Origin: Salinimicrobium sp963709775
GTDB lineage: Bacteria; Bacteroidota; Bacteroidia; Flavobacteriales; Flavobacteriaceae
Length of the DNA stretch: 64,000 nucleotides
Direction of reading: 5' to 3'
NCBI GenBank assembly: GCA_963709775.1
Contig: CAVPXS010000001.1
Coordinates: 124,001 to 188,000 of the forward strand
Made by a program: the position numbers and the translations under genes. This document shows, piece after piece, positions 1 through 8,949 of this stretch. The notes beneath the pieces are model-generated. The model was not told the DNA's origin and did not search any database. It saw only the letters and a program-made list of their open reading frames with translations. The stretch's first letter is position 1. Every line of letters begins with the position of its first letter.

Positions 1-417
1 GCTGAAAAACAGGAAGTCTTTGATGTTTTCTACCGTGTTGGCCTCGAAATGAAAATCGAGAATCTTCCCTCAAATTATACGGACTGGCTGCCTGACCGGA
101 AACAACATTTGTACAGCGACCTCGAAAAAGGCAAATACAGCGTAGATCTTTACAGGCAATATCGCAAGCACCTCGGTCCTGTGCGCTACTGGTTTCTCAT
201 GCAGGTTCAGGAATTAGTTTGTCCTCCAAAAGTGAAAGATTTACTTGAACTAAAATCTAATGCAGTCATCCCACCGGCTTTAACAGCCTACAAAGCGAGC
301 CGGAATTTTAAAATGGATTACTTCATAAAATCCCTGCTCCTTCCGTCAGATTACAAAGAAGAGATCCGGGAACTGGACAGGTTTGGAGAAAGAAACGGAA
401 AACCTTCCGAAGTATAG
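1..417 (+). CDS. DUF2236 / MpaB-type oxygenase-like protein, C-terminal part (5' truncated by window edge)
   Basis: The reading frame is open from the first base and ends in TAG, so the window holds only the last 138 codons; the ATG at base 49 is internal. The visible part (FDVFYRVGLEMKI, LPSNYTDWLPDRKQHL, YRKHLGPVRYWFLMQVQ) matches the C-terminal half of the DUF2236 family, which groups with fungal MpaB and latex-clearing protein, predicted haem-dependent oxygenases. The family's haem-ligand region would lie upstream, so catalysis cannot be judged here. It is followed by a long gap without a gene, so it probably ends a transcription unit. Family assignment is by remembered motif pattern; substrate unknown. 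Confidence 0.7.
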   Translation, partial: AEKQEVFDVFYRVGLEMKIENLPSNYTDWLPDRKQHLYSDLEKGKYSVDLYRQYRKHLGPVRYWFLMQVQELVCPPKVKDLLELKSNAVIPPALTAYKASRNFKMDYFIKSLLLPSDYKEEIRELDRFGERNGKPSEV

Positions 418-821
418 ATTCTTTCTGAAGAGGGCTCCAAAAAAGGCATTTTTGCAACACCTTATTTTTTGCTGCTATAGACGTGCAGCAGCTTTGAAAC
501 TATTCCTAAAATCTTATTTTAAGCAGGTGAAGTTTCAGAAATAATTCTGAAACCTGAAATAAAACCACCTCTTATCACCTGAAAATCAAATGAACCTGAA
601 GACAAATCTCAGGAATTCTCTCCCCCGGCCGGGAAAAAATACTATCAGAAAGTAAACTCAGCTTCAAAGTAGGTCTTTAATTTTATTACCTATCAAGATC
701 CTGCAGTTTTCGTGGCTTCGGAAATAATTCTGGATACCCGGAATAACCCAATAATACAGCTGTAAAATTTAAAAAATAGACCTAATTCCTTTATCTTGCC
801 GGCCTGTCCAAAATTAAAGCT
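418..821. other. 404-base intergenic gap without a gene
   Basis: No credible reading frame or RNA gene was seen on either strand. The stretch holds a perfect 9-base inverted repeat at 532-553, a possible terminator-like sequence near 433-455 (gggctccaaaaaaggcattt) just after the upstream stop codon, and AT-rich sequence ahead of the next gene, including a ttatcttg box at about 790-797 that loosely resembles a Bacteroidota -7 element. Confidence 0.5.
532..553. repeat. perfect 9-bp inverted repeat in intergenic gap
   Basis: Arms gtttcagaa (532-540) and ttctgaaac (545-553) are perfect complements with a 4-base ataa spacer. There is no U-run behind it, so it looks more like a dyad or operator than an intrinsic terminator. 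The nearest genes end at 417 and start at 822. Confidence 0.5.
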
Positions 822-2624
822 ATGAAAGAGAAAAGAGTGCTGAATTATATTGAAAATGTCTTAGAAAATATGCCTGCTGACTGGTTGAGACTAACTACCC
901 ATCGGCTGGATATTTATGATGAAAAGTTGGCAAAAACACAATTTTTAGACCGGTTTGGGAACCTGTTTGAAGCCAATAATTCTGAAACATCAGCACTAAG
1001 TGAGTTACCAACCGCCTTTGATTATATTCGGTTGGGTCATCCGTTATCCTCTATTCTGGAATGGACAATTGCAGAATTAAATGGTCTAAAACCGGAAAAC
1101 GTTATCAGTTTTTCATCAAGGACGGTTCCCGTTCTGGCGGTTCTTAGAAAAAACCTGTTGGAAAATAAGAATACCCAGATATGCTATACCGGGGAATTAC
1201 CTGAATTTTTTGATCCCGAAGCCCTAAAGCGTGTCTACGGTTATAATTTTGAATTAAAGCGAGTTGAGAACCTAGAAGAAATATCCGGATATGACGGAAG
1301 TACTATTTTCTTCTCCCAGCAAGATGAAATTGGTAAAGTTGAGCTTAATTCAAATATCGACTTTTTTATTGGCGTTCATTCTCACCTGGGAAGTATTTTA
1401 CTGGTTAATGGCGAGCAAAATGAAAGCTATATTTCAGAAATTCAGCATGTAAGGAGAAGAGAGACTATTGCAATGACCCCGGCCGATTCTTTTTCTGCCT
1501 TGCAGCAGTTAGTAGGAAAATCTACTTCTAACCGGCAGGAAAATACTATTGAGGCAAACAAGATTAAGGTTATAGACTCAATTAAAAAGATCACCGGCAC
1601 CAACACAAAGGCTTTACTTGCTTCTAGTGGATTATCTATTCAATATGCGATCATGATGGGCCTTATTGATGATGCACTTGAAAAACATAAAGGAAAAGCT
1701 ATTAAGTTTATTGTTCCTCCAAATTGTTACGGTGGAACGAATGACCAGGCAAGACGGGTTGCTGCCTGTATTGATAATGTAGAAGTAGTTGATCTGCCTG
1801 TTGATGGTGACAATGATATGGTTCAGAGTATTGACACCGTATTGGACAGGATCGCTAAAGAAAATGCTGTCCCTTACATTATCGCCGAAATTCCAACAAA
1901 TCCAAGAGTCGAAGTTCCGGATCTGGAGAAATTAAAAGAGGTTTTAAGTAAAGTCCGTAAAAGTGCAACAGGTGAAGTTGCCATCGATCCGGTTTTTATT
2001 TTAGACCAAACCTTTTGTCCCAACGTACAGTTCCTGGCCAAGGATGGAATACTCTCCAACATAAGAAGCATTTCATATGTTAGCGGATCGAAATTTCCAA
2101 GTGGAGGAAAATGTACTGCCGGTTACTGTGTAGCCAATGATAAGGCTGAAGCTTTATTGGAGAAGATCGAAAAGCATCTGGTACTTTGTGATAACGAGGC
2201 CACAGGTCTTCAGGTTCAATTATTAGCAGAGCAATTGCCTTCAATGAATCAAAGGATTAAAGATGCTTATAAAAATACCCGTGAGTTTGTAAACTTCATC
2301 AGGGAGACCTTACCAACGGCGAAGATCAATTTTGTTTCAGAAGAATTGGCTCAGGAAGGATTTACTCCATCTGTATTTTCATTGGATCTTCCAACAAAAG
2401 GAGATACAGATGAAGAAAGAGAAGCTTATAAACGGGGATTGAATCAAAAATTGATCGATATGATGATCAGCGAAATCCCGAATGAGAGCAAGTACTGTGT
2501 GAGCTATGGGCAGTTAAAAGGATGTTATTGGACTATTCCTGCGACATCTACCCAGGGAACGACCAAAGAAGACGATAAAGATTATATCGCCAGGGTATCA
2601 CTTATCTCCGAATTTAGATCTTGA
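822..2624 (+). CDS. Cys/Met metabolism-type PLP-dependent enzyme with a second, degenerate N-terminal copy
   Basis: A 600-residue protein. The C-terminal two thirds reads as a fold-type I PLP enzyme of the cystathionine gamma-synthase class: LLASSGLSIQYAIMMG (about residues 267-282), an Asp-containing FILDQTFCPN segment, and the Schiff-base Lys motif SGSKFPSGGKCTAGY at about residues 422-436. The first 230 residues are not seen in ordinary 380-400 residue members, but YIRLGHPLSSILEWTIAEL at about residues 68-86 resembles the family's YSRxGNPTxxxLExxlAxLEG motif, so the N-terminus may be a decayed duplicate of the domain. Reaction and substrate cannot be named. It stands alone, with its own 5' gap and no operon partner. 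Start ATG chosen because protein-like sequence begins there and the upstream gap is non-coding. Confidence 0.75.
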   Translation: MKEKRVLNYIENVLENMPADWLRLTTHRLDIYDEKLAKTQFLDRFGNLFEANNSETSALSELPTAFDYIRLGHPLSSILEWTIAELNGLKPENVISFSSRTVPVLAVLRKNLLENKNTQICYTGELPEFFDPEALKRVYGYNFELKRVENLEEISGYDGSTIFFSQQDEIGKVELNSNIDFFIGVHSHLGSILLVNGEQNESYISEIQHVRRRETIAMTPADSFSALQQLVGKSTSNRQENTIEANKIKVIDSIKKITGTNTKALLASSGLSIQYAIMMGLIDDALEKHKGKAIKFIVPPNCYGGTNDQARRVAACIDNVEVVDLPVDGDNDMVQSIDTVLDRIAKENAVPYIIAEIPTNPRVEVPDLEKLKEVLSKVRKSATGEVAIDPVFILDQTFCPNVQFLAKDGILSNIRSISYVSGSKFPSGGKCTAGYCVANDKAEALLEKIEKHLVLCDNEATGLQVQLLAEQLPSMNQRIKDAYKNTREFVNFIRETLPTAKINFVSEELAQEGFTPSVFSLDLPTKGDTDEEREAYKRGLNQKLIDMMISEIPNESKYCVSYGQLKGCYWTIPATSTQGTTKEDDKDYIARVSLISEFRS

Positions 2625-2793
2625 ACATCATAAAAAAGTCTTTAAAGATTTTGTTGAACAAATTTGATTCAGGAAAGGTTATTACGCGAGTAACTTAGAT
2701 ACTTAAATTCAAAAGGTCCCAGGTCTTAAGTTAGGTTATGGGTCAGGGGAAAATTAATAAAATTGACAAAAAAATAAGCTCACTATAAGACAG

Positions 2794-3303
2794 ATGCAGA
2801 CAAAACGACTAACAACGATCTTAATCGGGCTAATCCTAATAATTTCCAATATAAGCTGTGATCAAATCACAAAAAAAGAAGTTCGGGAAAATATAAATCC
2901 TCACGAAAGAATTGAAGTAGTTAAGGATAATTTCATTTTAACAAAAGTTGAAAATACAGGGGCTGCATTAAGTTTCGGATCTGAATTTCATCCGGCTGTC
3001 AAGCTATTTATTTTTCAGCTAATGCCAATTCTGGTTTTGATGTACTTATGTTATTATTTGTACAAAAGAGAAGATATTTCAAAGCTTAATTTTGTCGCAT
3101 TTACATTTTTCATTGGCGGAGGAATAGGGAATATTATTGATCGTGTTTTATATGGTTCAGTAACAGATTTTATGTTCTTAAAATTAGGACCTCTTCATAC
3201 CGGTGTTTTTAATATGGCAGATGTTTCGGTTACAATTGCGGCCTTTCTGTTAATAATTGGCTCCTTAAGGAAGGAAAATAAAAAAGAACGCCTCAGCTTA
3301 TGA
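2794..3303 (+). CDS. lspA: lipoprotein signal peptidase (signal peptidase II), divergent
   Basis: Integral inner-membrane aspartyl protease that removes signal peptides from prolipoproteins. The 169-residue protein shows the family landmarks in order: DQITKK near residue 23, KVENTGAALSFG near residue 50, FFIGGGIGNIIDR with the first catalytic Asp near residue 115, SVTDF, and FNMADVSVTIAA with the second catalytic Asp near residue 145. Four hydrophobic segments fit the known topology. It is shorter and more divergent than the usual flavobacterial LspA and sits alone between a PLP enzyme and an OstA-like gene, so it could be a second copy rather than the housekeeping enzyme. Stop overlaps nothing; 137 bases separate it from the next gene. 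Confidence 0.88.
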   Translation: MQTKRLTTILIGLILIISNISCDQITKKEVRENINPHERIEVVKDNFILTKVENTGAALSFGSEFHPAVKLFIFQLMPILVLMYLCYYLYKREDISKLNFVAFTFFIGGGIGNIIDRVLYGSVTDFMFLKLGPLHTGVFNMADVSVTIAAFLLIIGSLRKENKKERLSL

Positions 3304-3440
3304 AGGCCCGAATTTAGTGCAGGAAACTTTTTTTAAGGAAAAATTTACCGCTACAGAAGAAGCTGATACTCCAATCCTTAAAAGATTTCCCGCTCCCGCC
3401 AATTTCCTTCAGAATTCACTACTTTTGAAGCAAATTTCTA

Positions 3441-5279
3441 TTGGTGAAGTACGTCCAGATCTTATGTCTTTTCGCAGTCCTTTTTTCATGGGGCCCAAAT
3501 AGTTATGCCCAGGAGGGTAAGAAGATTAGGTACGAGAGTGAGCGCACCTTAAAGAATGAGGAAAAATATCCCGGGGCTTTTATCCTTAGCAAGGTGAACG
3601 AGCAGGTGCATTTTATCCACCAGGGAATCGAAGTTTGGGCAGACCAGGCGATTCATTATGCCGAAGAGAACTTCTTTAAAGCCTACGGAAATGTTCGCAT
3701 GGAGCAGGGTGATACCATCACCATGACCAGCCAGTATGCCGAATACAACGGAAATACCCGTTTTGCATTTGCCAGCGGAAATGTTTTTATGCGCAACCCG
3801 CAGACGAGCCTGGAAACAGATACGCTTTTCTTTGATCGCGAAAAACAACAGGCTTATTACCGCAGCGGAGGAACGATTCGTGATACTGCCAGCGTTTTAA
3901 ATAGCCGTATTGGACGCTATTATCTTGAAGATGAAAAATACACCTTCGCATCTGAAGTTGTGATCACCAATCCCGATTATGTTTTGACTTCAAATCAGCT
4001 GGATTTTTATTCAGAATCCGGAGACGCTTATTTCTACGGGCCAACCACGATCGAGAGTGAGCAGTCCACTATTTATGCTGAAAGAGGTTACTATGACACC
4101 CGCGGGGATACAGGTTATTTTGTAAAGAATTCCAGAATCGACTATGAAAACCGCATTTTAGAGGGGGATAGCCTGTACTTTAACCGAAACACAAATTTTG
4201 CTTCGGCCACCAATAATATTAAGGTTACAGATACCATAAATGAAAGTGTAATTCGCGGCCATTATGCCGAAGTTTTTCGGGAGAAAGATTCGGTATTTAT
4301 AACAAAACGCGCAGTAGCCGTGAGCGCACAGGAACAGGATTCGATCTACATCCACGCCGATACCTTGATGGTCACAGGAAAAGCGGAAGACAGGGTGATA
4401 CGGGGATTTTATGATGTTCGTATGTTCAAAAGCAACATGAGCGGCAAGAGTGATTCCATTCATGTGCGGGAAAGAACGGGGCTTACACAAATGCTCGGGC
4501 GGCCGGTGATCTGGTCAGAGAACAATCAGCTCACAGGAGATACCATTCATTTACTCACTAATGTAGAGACCGAAGAAATGGACTCGCTAAAGGTTTTCGA
4601 CAATGCTTTTATGATTCAAAAGGACAGCATTAGTGGTTACAATCAGCTAAAGGGATTACAGATGTACGGCAAATTCAATGACAACAGTTTGCAGCAGGTA
4701 GACCTGGTCAAGAATACCGAGACACTCTATTACATGAGGGATGATCCCGGAGAATTGATTGGGATCAACAAAACCCTTTCCAGCTCGATCTCAGTTTTCC
4801 TTGAAGAGCAGCAGGTAACAGATGTTTTTTATTATAACCAAATCGACGGAATACTCTACCCCGAAAGTGAACTGCCCGAAAGCGACCGCACTCTCAAAGG
4901 CTTTAACTGGCGAGGTGAAGAACGCCCCCTTTCTGTAGAGGATCTCTTCGCTGACGATCCAGATTATGAGCCGGTGAAAATTGAAGGAATTCCGCTGCCC
5001 GAAGAAGAAGAGAACTTTTTCGACAACGAACCCGGAAATGAGCCGCTGCTCAATGAGAAAAGTCGTTTAAAGGAAACAGATCTTCAGGAAAGACCATCTG
5101 ACACAATTTCCGGTACCACCGAAAAAGCTGCTCAACCAGAACCACTTTTAAGGCAGGAGGAAATCGACAGTCTTCCCGTTCAGGATAGCTTGCAACCGGC
5201 GCCGGGCCAAATGCCGCGCCCGACAAAACAGCAGGATACCATCTCCCCTGCCGCAGGAACACTTCCTAAAAAAGAATAA
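3441..5279 (+). CDS. OstA-like (LptA/LptD N-domain type) envelope protein
   Basis: A 612-residue exported protein. A short signal peptide (MVKYVQILCLFAVLFSWG, then a cleavage site near SYAQ) leads into repeated beta-strand units of the OstA/LptA type such as DQAIHYAEENFFKAYGNV and EYNGNTRFAFASGNVF. This family binds and passes lipopolysaccharide across the periplasm; Bacteroidota carry this long OstA-like form. The C-terminal 140 residues are acidic, Pro/Glu/Asp-rich and low in complexity. Start is TTG at 3441 or GTG at 3444; an in-frame stop at 3426 rules out anything further upstream. The next gene begins 4 bases after its stop, so the two are probably co-transcribed. Confidence 0.85.
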   Translation: MVKYVQILCLFAVLFSWGPNSYAQEGKKIRYESERTLKNEEKYPGAFILSKVNEQVHFIHQGIEVWADQAIHYAEENFFKAYGNVRMEQGDTITMTSQYAEYNGNTRFAFASGNVFMRNPQTSLETDTLFFDREKQQAYYRSGGTIRDTASVLNSRIGRYYLEDEKYTFASEVVITNPDYVLTSNQLDFYSESGDAYFYGPTTIESEQSTIYAERGYYDTRGDTGYFVKNSRIDYENRILEGDSLYFNRNTNFASATNNIKVTDTINESVIRGHYAEVFREKDSVFITKRAVAVSAQEQDSIYIHADTLMVTGKAEDRVIRGFYDVRMFKSNMSGKSDSIHVRERTGLTQMLGRPVIWSENNQLTGDTIHLLTNVETEEMDSLKVFDNAFMIQKDSISGYNQLKGLQMYGKFNDNSLQQVDLVKNTETLYYMRDDPGELIGINKTLSSSISVFLEEQQVTDVFYYNQIDGILYPESELPESDRTLKGFNWRGEERPLSVEDLFADDPDYEPVKIEGIPLPEEEENFFDNEPGNEPLLNEKSRLKETDLQERPSDTISGTTEKAAQPEPLLRQEEIDSLPVQDSLQPAPGQMPRPTKQQDTISPAAGTLPKKE

Positions 5280-5283
5280 AGAT

Positions 5284-6465
5284 TTGAAACAGGATTTTTT
5301 GAAATATCAGGCGCAAACATCGCCTTTTCCGTTGGCGCTGGAGGTTTCCCATGCTTCCGGTTCTTACATTTATGATTCCGCCGGAAAAAGTTATCTGGAC
5401 TTTGTGGCAGGGGTTTCGGCCTGTACTCTTGGTCACTGCCATCCCAGGGTGGTAAATGCAATAAAGCAGCAGGCAGAAAAATACCTTCACGTAATGGTGT
5501 ATGGGGAATATGCACAAGGCCCGGCAGTAGACCTTTGTAAGTTGCTGGCCTCTCACCTGCCTGCGCCGCTGGAAAAAACATACCTGACAAATTCGGGTAC
5601 CGAAGCTATTGAAGGCGCCTTAAAACTGGCCCGCCGCTATACGGGAAGAACAGGAATTATTGCGGCAAAAAGCGCCTATCATGGAAATACCATGGGATCT
5701 TTAAGCCTAATGACTTTCGAGGAGCGGCAAAAACCATTTCGCCCACTTATTGGAGACGTTTCGTGGATAGAGTTTAACCGCGAGGAAGACCTGCAAAATA
5801 TCACTGAACATACTGCGGGAGTGATCCTGGAAAGTATTCAGGGTGGCGCGGGATTTATTCAGCCGCAAAATGATTACCTCAAAAAAGTGAAAGCCAGGTG
5901 TGAAGAAGTGGGCGCTCTGCTTATTCTGGACGAAATTCAGCCGGGTTTTGGCCGCACCGGAAAACTCTTTGGATTTGAGAATTTTGATATGGTGCCCGAT
6001 ATTGTAGTGATGGGAAAAGGTATGGGCGGCGGAATGCCGATTGGAGCCTTTACCTCCTCTTCAGCAATAATGGATACGCTGAGTGACAATCCTAAAATGG
6101 GCCATATTACGACTTTTGGAGGGAACCCGGTGATAGCGGCAGCAGCATTGGCGACGCTTCAGGAATTGACAGAAACTGATCTTATTGAACAAACCCTTCA
6201 AAAAGAGCAATTATTCAGGAAATTATTGGTGCACCCGTTGATTTCAGAAGTCCGCGGGCGCGGATTAATGCTGGCACCAATCTTGATTTCAGAAGAAATA
6301 GTGAACGAATTGGTGATTCGGGCTCAGAATAAAGGCCTAATTTTGTTCTGGTTACTTTTCGAAGGAAAGGCCGTAAGGATCACTCCACCGCTAACCATCT
6401 CAATGGATGAGATAAAAAAAGGTTGCGGCATAATTATTGAAACATTAGACACTTTATTGCAGTAA
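5284..6465 (+). CDS. class III aminotransferase (acetylornithine/ornithine aminotransferase-like)
   Basis: A 393-residue fold-type I PLP aminotransferase: YLDFVAGVSACTLGHCHP at about residues 38-55, TNSGTEAIEGALKLARRY, LILDEIQPGFGRTGKLFGFE with the PLP-contacting Asp, and GKGMGGGMPIGAF, which holds the Schiff-base Lys at about residue 245. Class III enzymes move an amino group from an omega-amine or alpha-amino acid to a keto acid; the substrate cannot be fixed from sequence, and no arginine-biosynthesis genes lie nearby. It starts with TTG 4 bases after the OstA-like stop, a coupling common in Flavobacteriaceae. Length matches the family. Confidence 0.85.
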   Translation: MKQDFLKYQAQTSPFPLALEVSHASGSYIYDSAGKSYLDFVAGVSACTLGHCHPRVVNAIKQQAEKYLHVMVYGEYAQGPAVDLCKLLASHLPAPLEKTYLTNSGTEAIEGALKLARRYTGRTGIIAAKSAYHGNTMGSLSLMTFEERQKPFRPLIGDVSWIEFNREEDLQNITEHTAGVILESIQGGAGFIQPQNDYLKKVKARCEEVGALLILDEIQPGFGRTGKLFGFENFDMVPDIVVMGKGMGGGMPIGAFTSSSAIMDTLSDNPKMGHITTFGGNPVIAAAALATLQELTETDLIEQTLQKEQLFRKLLVHPLISEVRGRGLMLAPILISEEIVNELVIRAQNKGLILFWLLFEGKAVRITPPLTISMDEIKKGCGIIIETLDTLLQ

Positions 6466-6568
6466 ACCTGTGGTGTTAATTACTTTGTTAACAACAAATT
6501 CGTTCTTTACCACGGTCGCTGTAGAACATTTATAACTTTAATACTGTAGAAATCAGTAAAAACTGCTT

Positions 6569-7969
6569 ATGCTATTAAGCCATAACGAAGAAAACAATTT
6601 CTCCCTTACTCGTTTTGAATCGATGCTGAAGACAAATGATGTCTTATTTTTTGACTCCGAGGAGTTTGAAAGTATAATTCATTTCTATTTAGAGAATGGA
6701 AAAATTGCCCTTGCCAAGAAAGCTGTTAGACTGGGACTTTCACAACACCCTACCTCTGTAAATCTTAAATTACTTAGGGTAGAGATCCTTGTATTTGAAG
6801 ACAAGCTTGACCAGGCCGAAGAAATACTGAACGAAATCTATGATCTGGAACCCTCCAACGAGGAAGTCTATATCCAAAAGGCCAACATATTATCCAAAAA
6901 GGACCAGCACCAGGAAGCTATTCACATGCTTGAGGTTGCTCTGGAAATGACGTATGATGAAGCCGATGTTTATTCCCTGCTGGGAATGGAGTACCTGTTC
7001 CTGGAAGATTTTGAAAATGCGAAACAGAACTTTATGAAGTGCCTGGAAGCCGATGAGGAAGATTACTCGGCCCTGTACAACATCATGTATTGTTTTGATT
7101 TTCTTGAACAGAAGCAGGGAGCTATAGATTATCTTACCAGCTTCCTGGACGGGAATCCATATTCTGAAGTGGGTTGGCACCAGCTGGGAAAACAATATTT
7201 TGATCTCAAGAATTATGTAAAGGCATTATCTGCCTATGAATTCGCGATCATTAGTGATGATACTTTTATAGGCGCATACCTTGAAAAAGGAAAAGTGCTG
7301 GAAAAACTGGGCAGGTATAACGAAGCCATTGAGAACTACACCATTACCATGGATCTTGATGACCCAACCTCCTTTGCCTATTTAAGGATTGGAAAATGCT
7401 ATGAAAAACTGGGACTGGATGAATTGGCATTAAAGAATTACCGCCAAACAGTTCATGAAGATCCTTTGTTGGACAAAGGCTGGATTGCTATCACCGATTT
7501 CTTTTACAAAAAAGGAAACCATCGTAAAGCCCTTTACTACATCAATAAAGCTATCAACATTGACAGCGAGAATGTATTGTACTGGAAAAGGTATGCCCGC
7601 ATCAATAATAAATTGGAGCAACTTGAGGAGGCCGAAAGAGGTTACCGCAGGGCTCTTGAGCTGGGAAACTATGAATTGGAAACCTGGATCAAGCGATGTG
7701 ATGTTCTTATTAACCTTGGAGAGTTTGAAGCTGCAGTACAAAACCTGTTGCAAGCTGTTGAGTTTTATCCGGAAACAGCCGAGATAGAATACCGTCTTGC
7801 CGGGCTCTATTTCATGCTGCACGAACCGGAAAAGGGTAATACGCACTTAAATAATGCACTCAAGATGGATTCTGAATATTACATCATCATTGAGGAGCTT
7901 TTCCCTTCAATTTTCGCGAGGAAATCGGTGAAGGAGAAAATAAAAATGCACCTTAAATCTTGCAGTTAA
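6569..7969 (+). CDS. tetratricopeptide repeat protein
   Basis: A 466-residue soluble protein made almost wholly of TPR helices, about ten units, for example AEEILNEIYDLEPSNEEVYI, AIHMLEVALEMTYDEADVYS and LGRYNEAIENYTITMDLDDP. No signal peptide or membrane segment, so it is predicted cytoplasmic. TPR proteins are scaffolds; the partner is unknown. In flavobacteria this gene often precedes the DUF368 pair, as here, and its stop lies 32 bases before DUF368, with a TAACTTTG -7-type box over the junction. Start ATG is the first one after an AT-rich leader. Confidence 0.8.
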   Translation: MLLSHNEENNFSLTRFESMLKTNDVLFFDSEEFESIIHFYLENGKIALAKKAVRLGLSQHPTSVNLKLLRVEILVFEDKLDQAEEILNEIYDLEPSNEEVYIQKANILSKKDQHQEAIHMLEVALEMTYDEADVYSLLGMEYLFLEDFENAKQNFMKCLEADEEDYSALYNIMYCFDFLEQKQGAIDYLTSFLDGNPYSEVGWHQLGKQYFDLKNYVKALSAYEFAIISDDTFIGAYLEKGKVLEKLGRYNEAIENYTITMDLDDPTSFAYLRIGKCYEKLGLDELALKNYRQTVHEDPLLDKGWIAITDFFYKKGNHRKALYYINKAINIDSENVLYWKRYARINNKLEQLEEAERGYRRALELGNYELETWIKRCDVLINLGEFEAAVQNLLQAVEFYPETAEIEYRLAGLYFMLHEPEKGNTHLNNALKMDSEYYIIIEELFPSIFARKSVKEKIKMHLKSCS

Positions 7970-7974
7970 TTCTT

Positions 7975-7982
7975 TAACTTTG
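7975..7982 (+). promoter_or_regulatory. -7 promoter box (TAnnTTTG type)
   Basis: TAACTTTG matches the Bacteroidota -7 consensus TAnnTTTG and lies 20 bases before the DUF368 start. No well-spaced -33 TTTG was seen, so this is a moderate call for a promoter inside the TPR-DUF368 junction. Confidence 0.4.
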
Positions 7983-8001
7983 CGCACTTCAAAATTAGAC
8001 A

Positions 8002-8949
8002 ATGCGTAGAAGTTTTAAAGATTACCTTATTCTTACGGCAAAAGGAATGGCTATGGGAGCCGCAGATGTGGTTCCCGGAGTTTCCGGTGGTACCATAGCT
8101 TTTATTTCGGGTATATATGAGGAGCTCATTTCTACCATTAGCGGTGTGAAGATCGGGCTTTTGCAGACCTGGAAAAAGGACGGCTTCAAAGCCATGTGGA
8201 CAGAGCTTAACGGGAACTTCATTGTTGCCCTGTTAGGCGGTATTCTGTTCAGCATCTTTACGGTGATGCGCCTTACCAATTATTTACTGGAAGAACATCC
8301 AATTCTCATCTGGTCTTTCTTTTTTGGATTGGTACTGGCAAGTGTCTATTATGTCGCTAAACAGATTAAAAAATGGACTTTTAATGTATTTCTTTTTCTG
8401 GTCATTGGTGCCGGGGTGGCTCTTTACATCACTTCCCTGCCCCCGCTAACCGCAGCCGCAAGTGATCTTTATTTATTTTTTGCAGGGGCAATCGCTATTT
8501 GCGCCATGATACTTCCGGGAATTTCGGGAGCATTTATTCTGGTGCTATTAGGCGCATATAAAACTGTTAGTGAAGCTGCTCACGAATTCGACCTGAAGAT
8601 CCTGGGCATCGTAGGACTCGGTGCTATTTTCGGACTACTTTCCTTTTCCCGACTGCTCAAATGGCTTTTCGCGAATTACAGCACCCTTACCCTCGCCACT
8701 TTGACAGGTTTTATTGCCGGTTCTTTAAATAAGATCTGGCCATGGAAGCTGCAACTGGAAACAGTAAGGATCGGGGATAAGATAATTACCCTTAGAGACG
8801 AATCTGTAATGCCCTGGAATTTTGAAGCAGAACCTCATACCCTACCGGCAATGGTTCTTATGCTTGCAGGGTTTGCCCTTATTCTTATCTTAGAGGGCCT
8901 CGCAGAAAAAAAGCCGGTGCAGGAAAATGCAGCAAACCCGAACGTATAG
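8002..8949 (+). CDS. DUF368 polyprenyl-phosphate transporter (PopT family), copy 1
   Basis: A 315-residue polytopic membrane protein. It shows the two diagnostic DUF368 half-motifs, GAADVVPGVSGGTIAFISG at about residues 19-37 and ICAMILPGISGAFILVLLG at about residues 166-184, an arrangement expected of an inverted-repeat transporter. DUF368 members were shown in 2022 to return undecaprenyl phosphate across the cytoplasmic membrane for reuse in wall and surface-polymer synthesis. It overlaps copy 2 by 23 bases, so the two are translated from one message. Two different copies side by side suggest division of labour or a heteromer (inference). Confidence 0.88.
   Translation: MRRSFKDYLILTAKGMAMGAADVVPGVSGGTIAFISGIYEELISTISGVKIGLLQTWKKDGFKAMWTELNGNFIVALLGGILFSIFTVMRLTNYLLEEHPILIWSFFFGLVLASVYYVAKQIKKWTFNVFLFLVIGAGVALYITSLPPLTAAASDLYLFFAGAIAICAMILPGISGAFILVLLGAYKTVSEAAHEFDLKILGIVGLGAIFGLLSFSRLLKWLFANYSTLTLATLTGFIAGSLNKIWPWKLQLETVRIGDKIITLRDESVMPWNFEAEPHTLPAMVLMLAGFALILILEGLAEKKPVQENAANPNV

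Noticed and set aside
3317..3502. 61-codon plus-strand frame between lspA and the OstA-like gene
   Set aside because: It overlaps the OstA signal-peptide region in another frame and has no family pattern.
5180..5590. Overlapping minus-strand gene across the OstA/aminotransferase junction (136 codons open)
   Set aside because: Sequence is Pro/Arg/Gly-rich with no domain pattern and mirrors two well-supported plus-strand genes.
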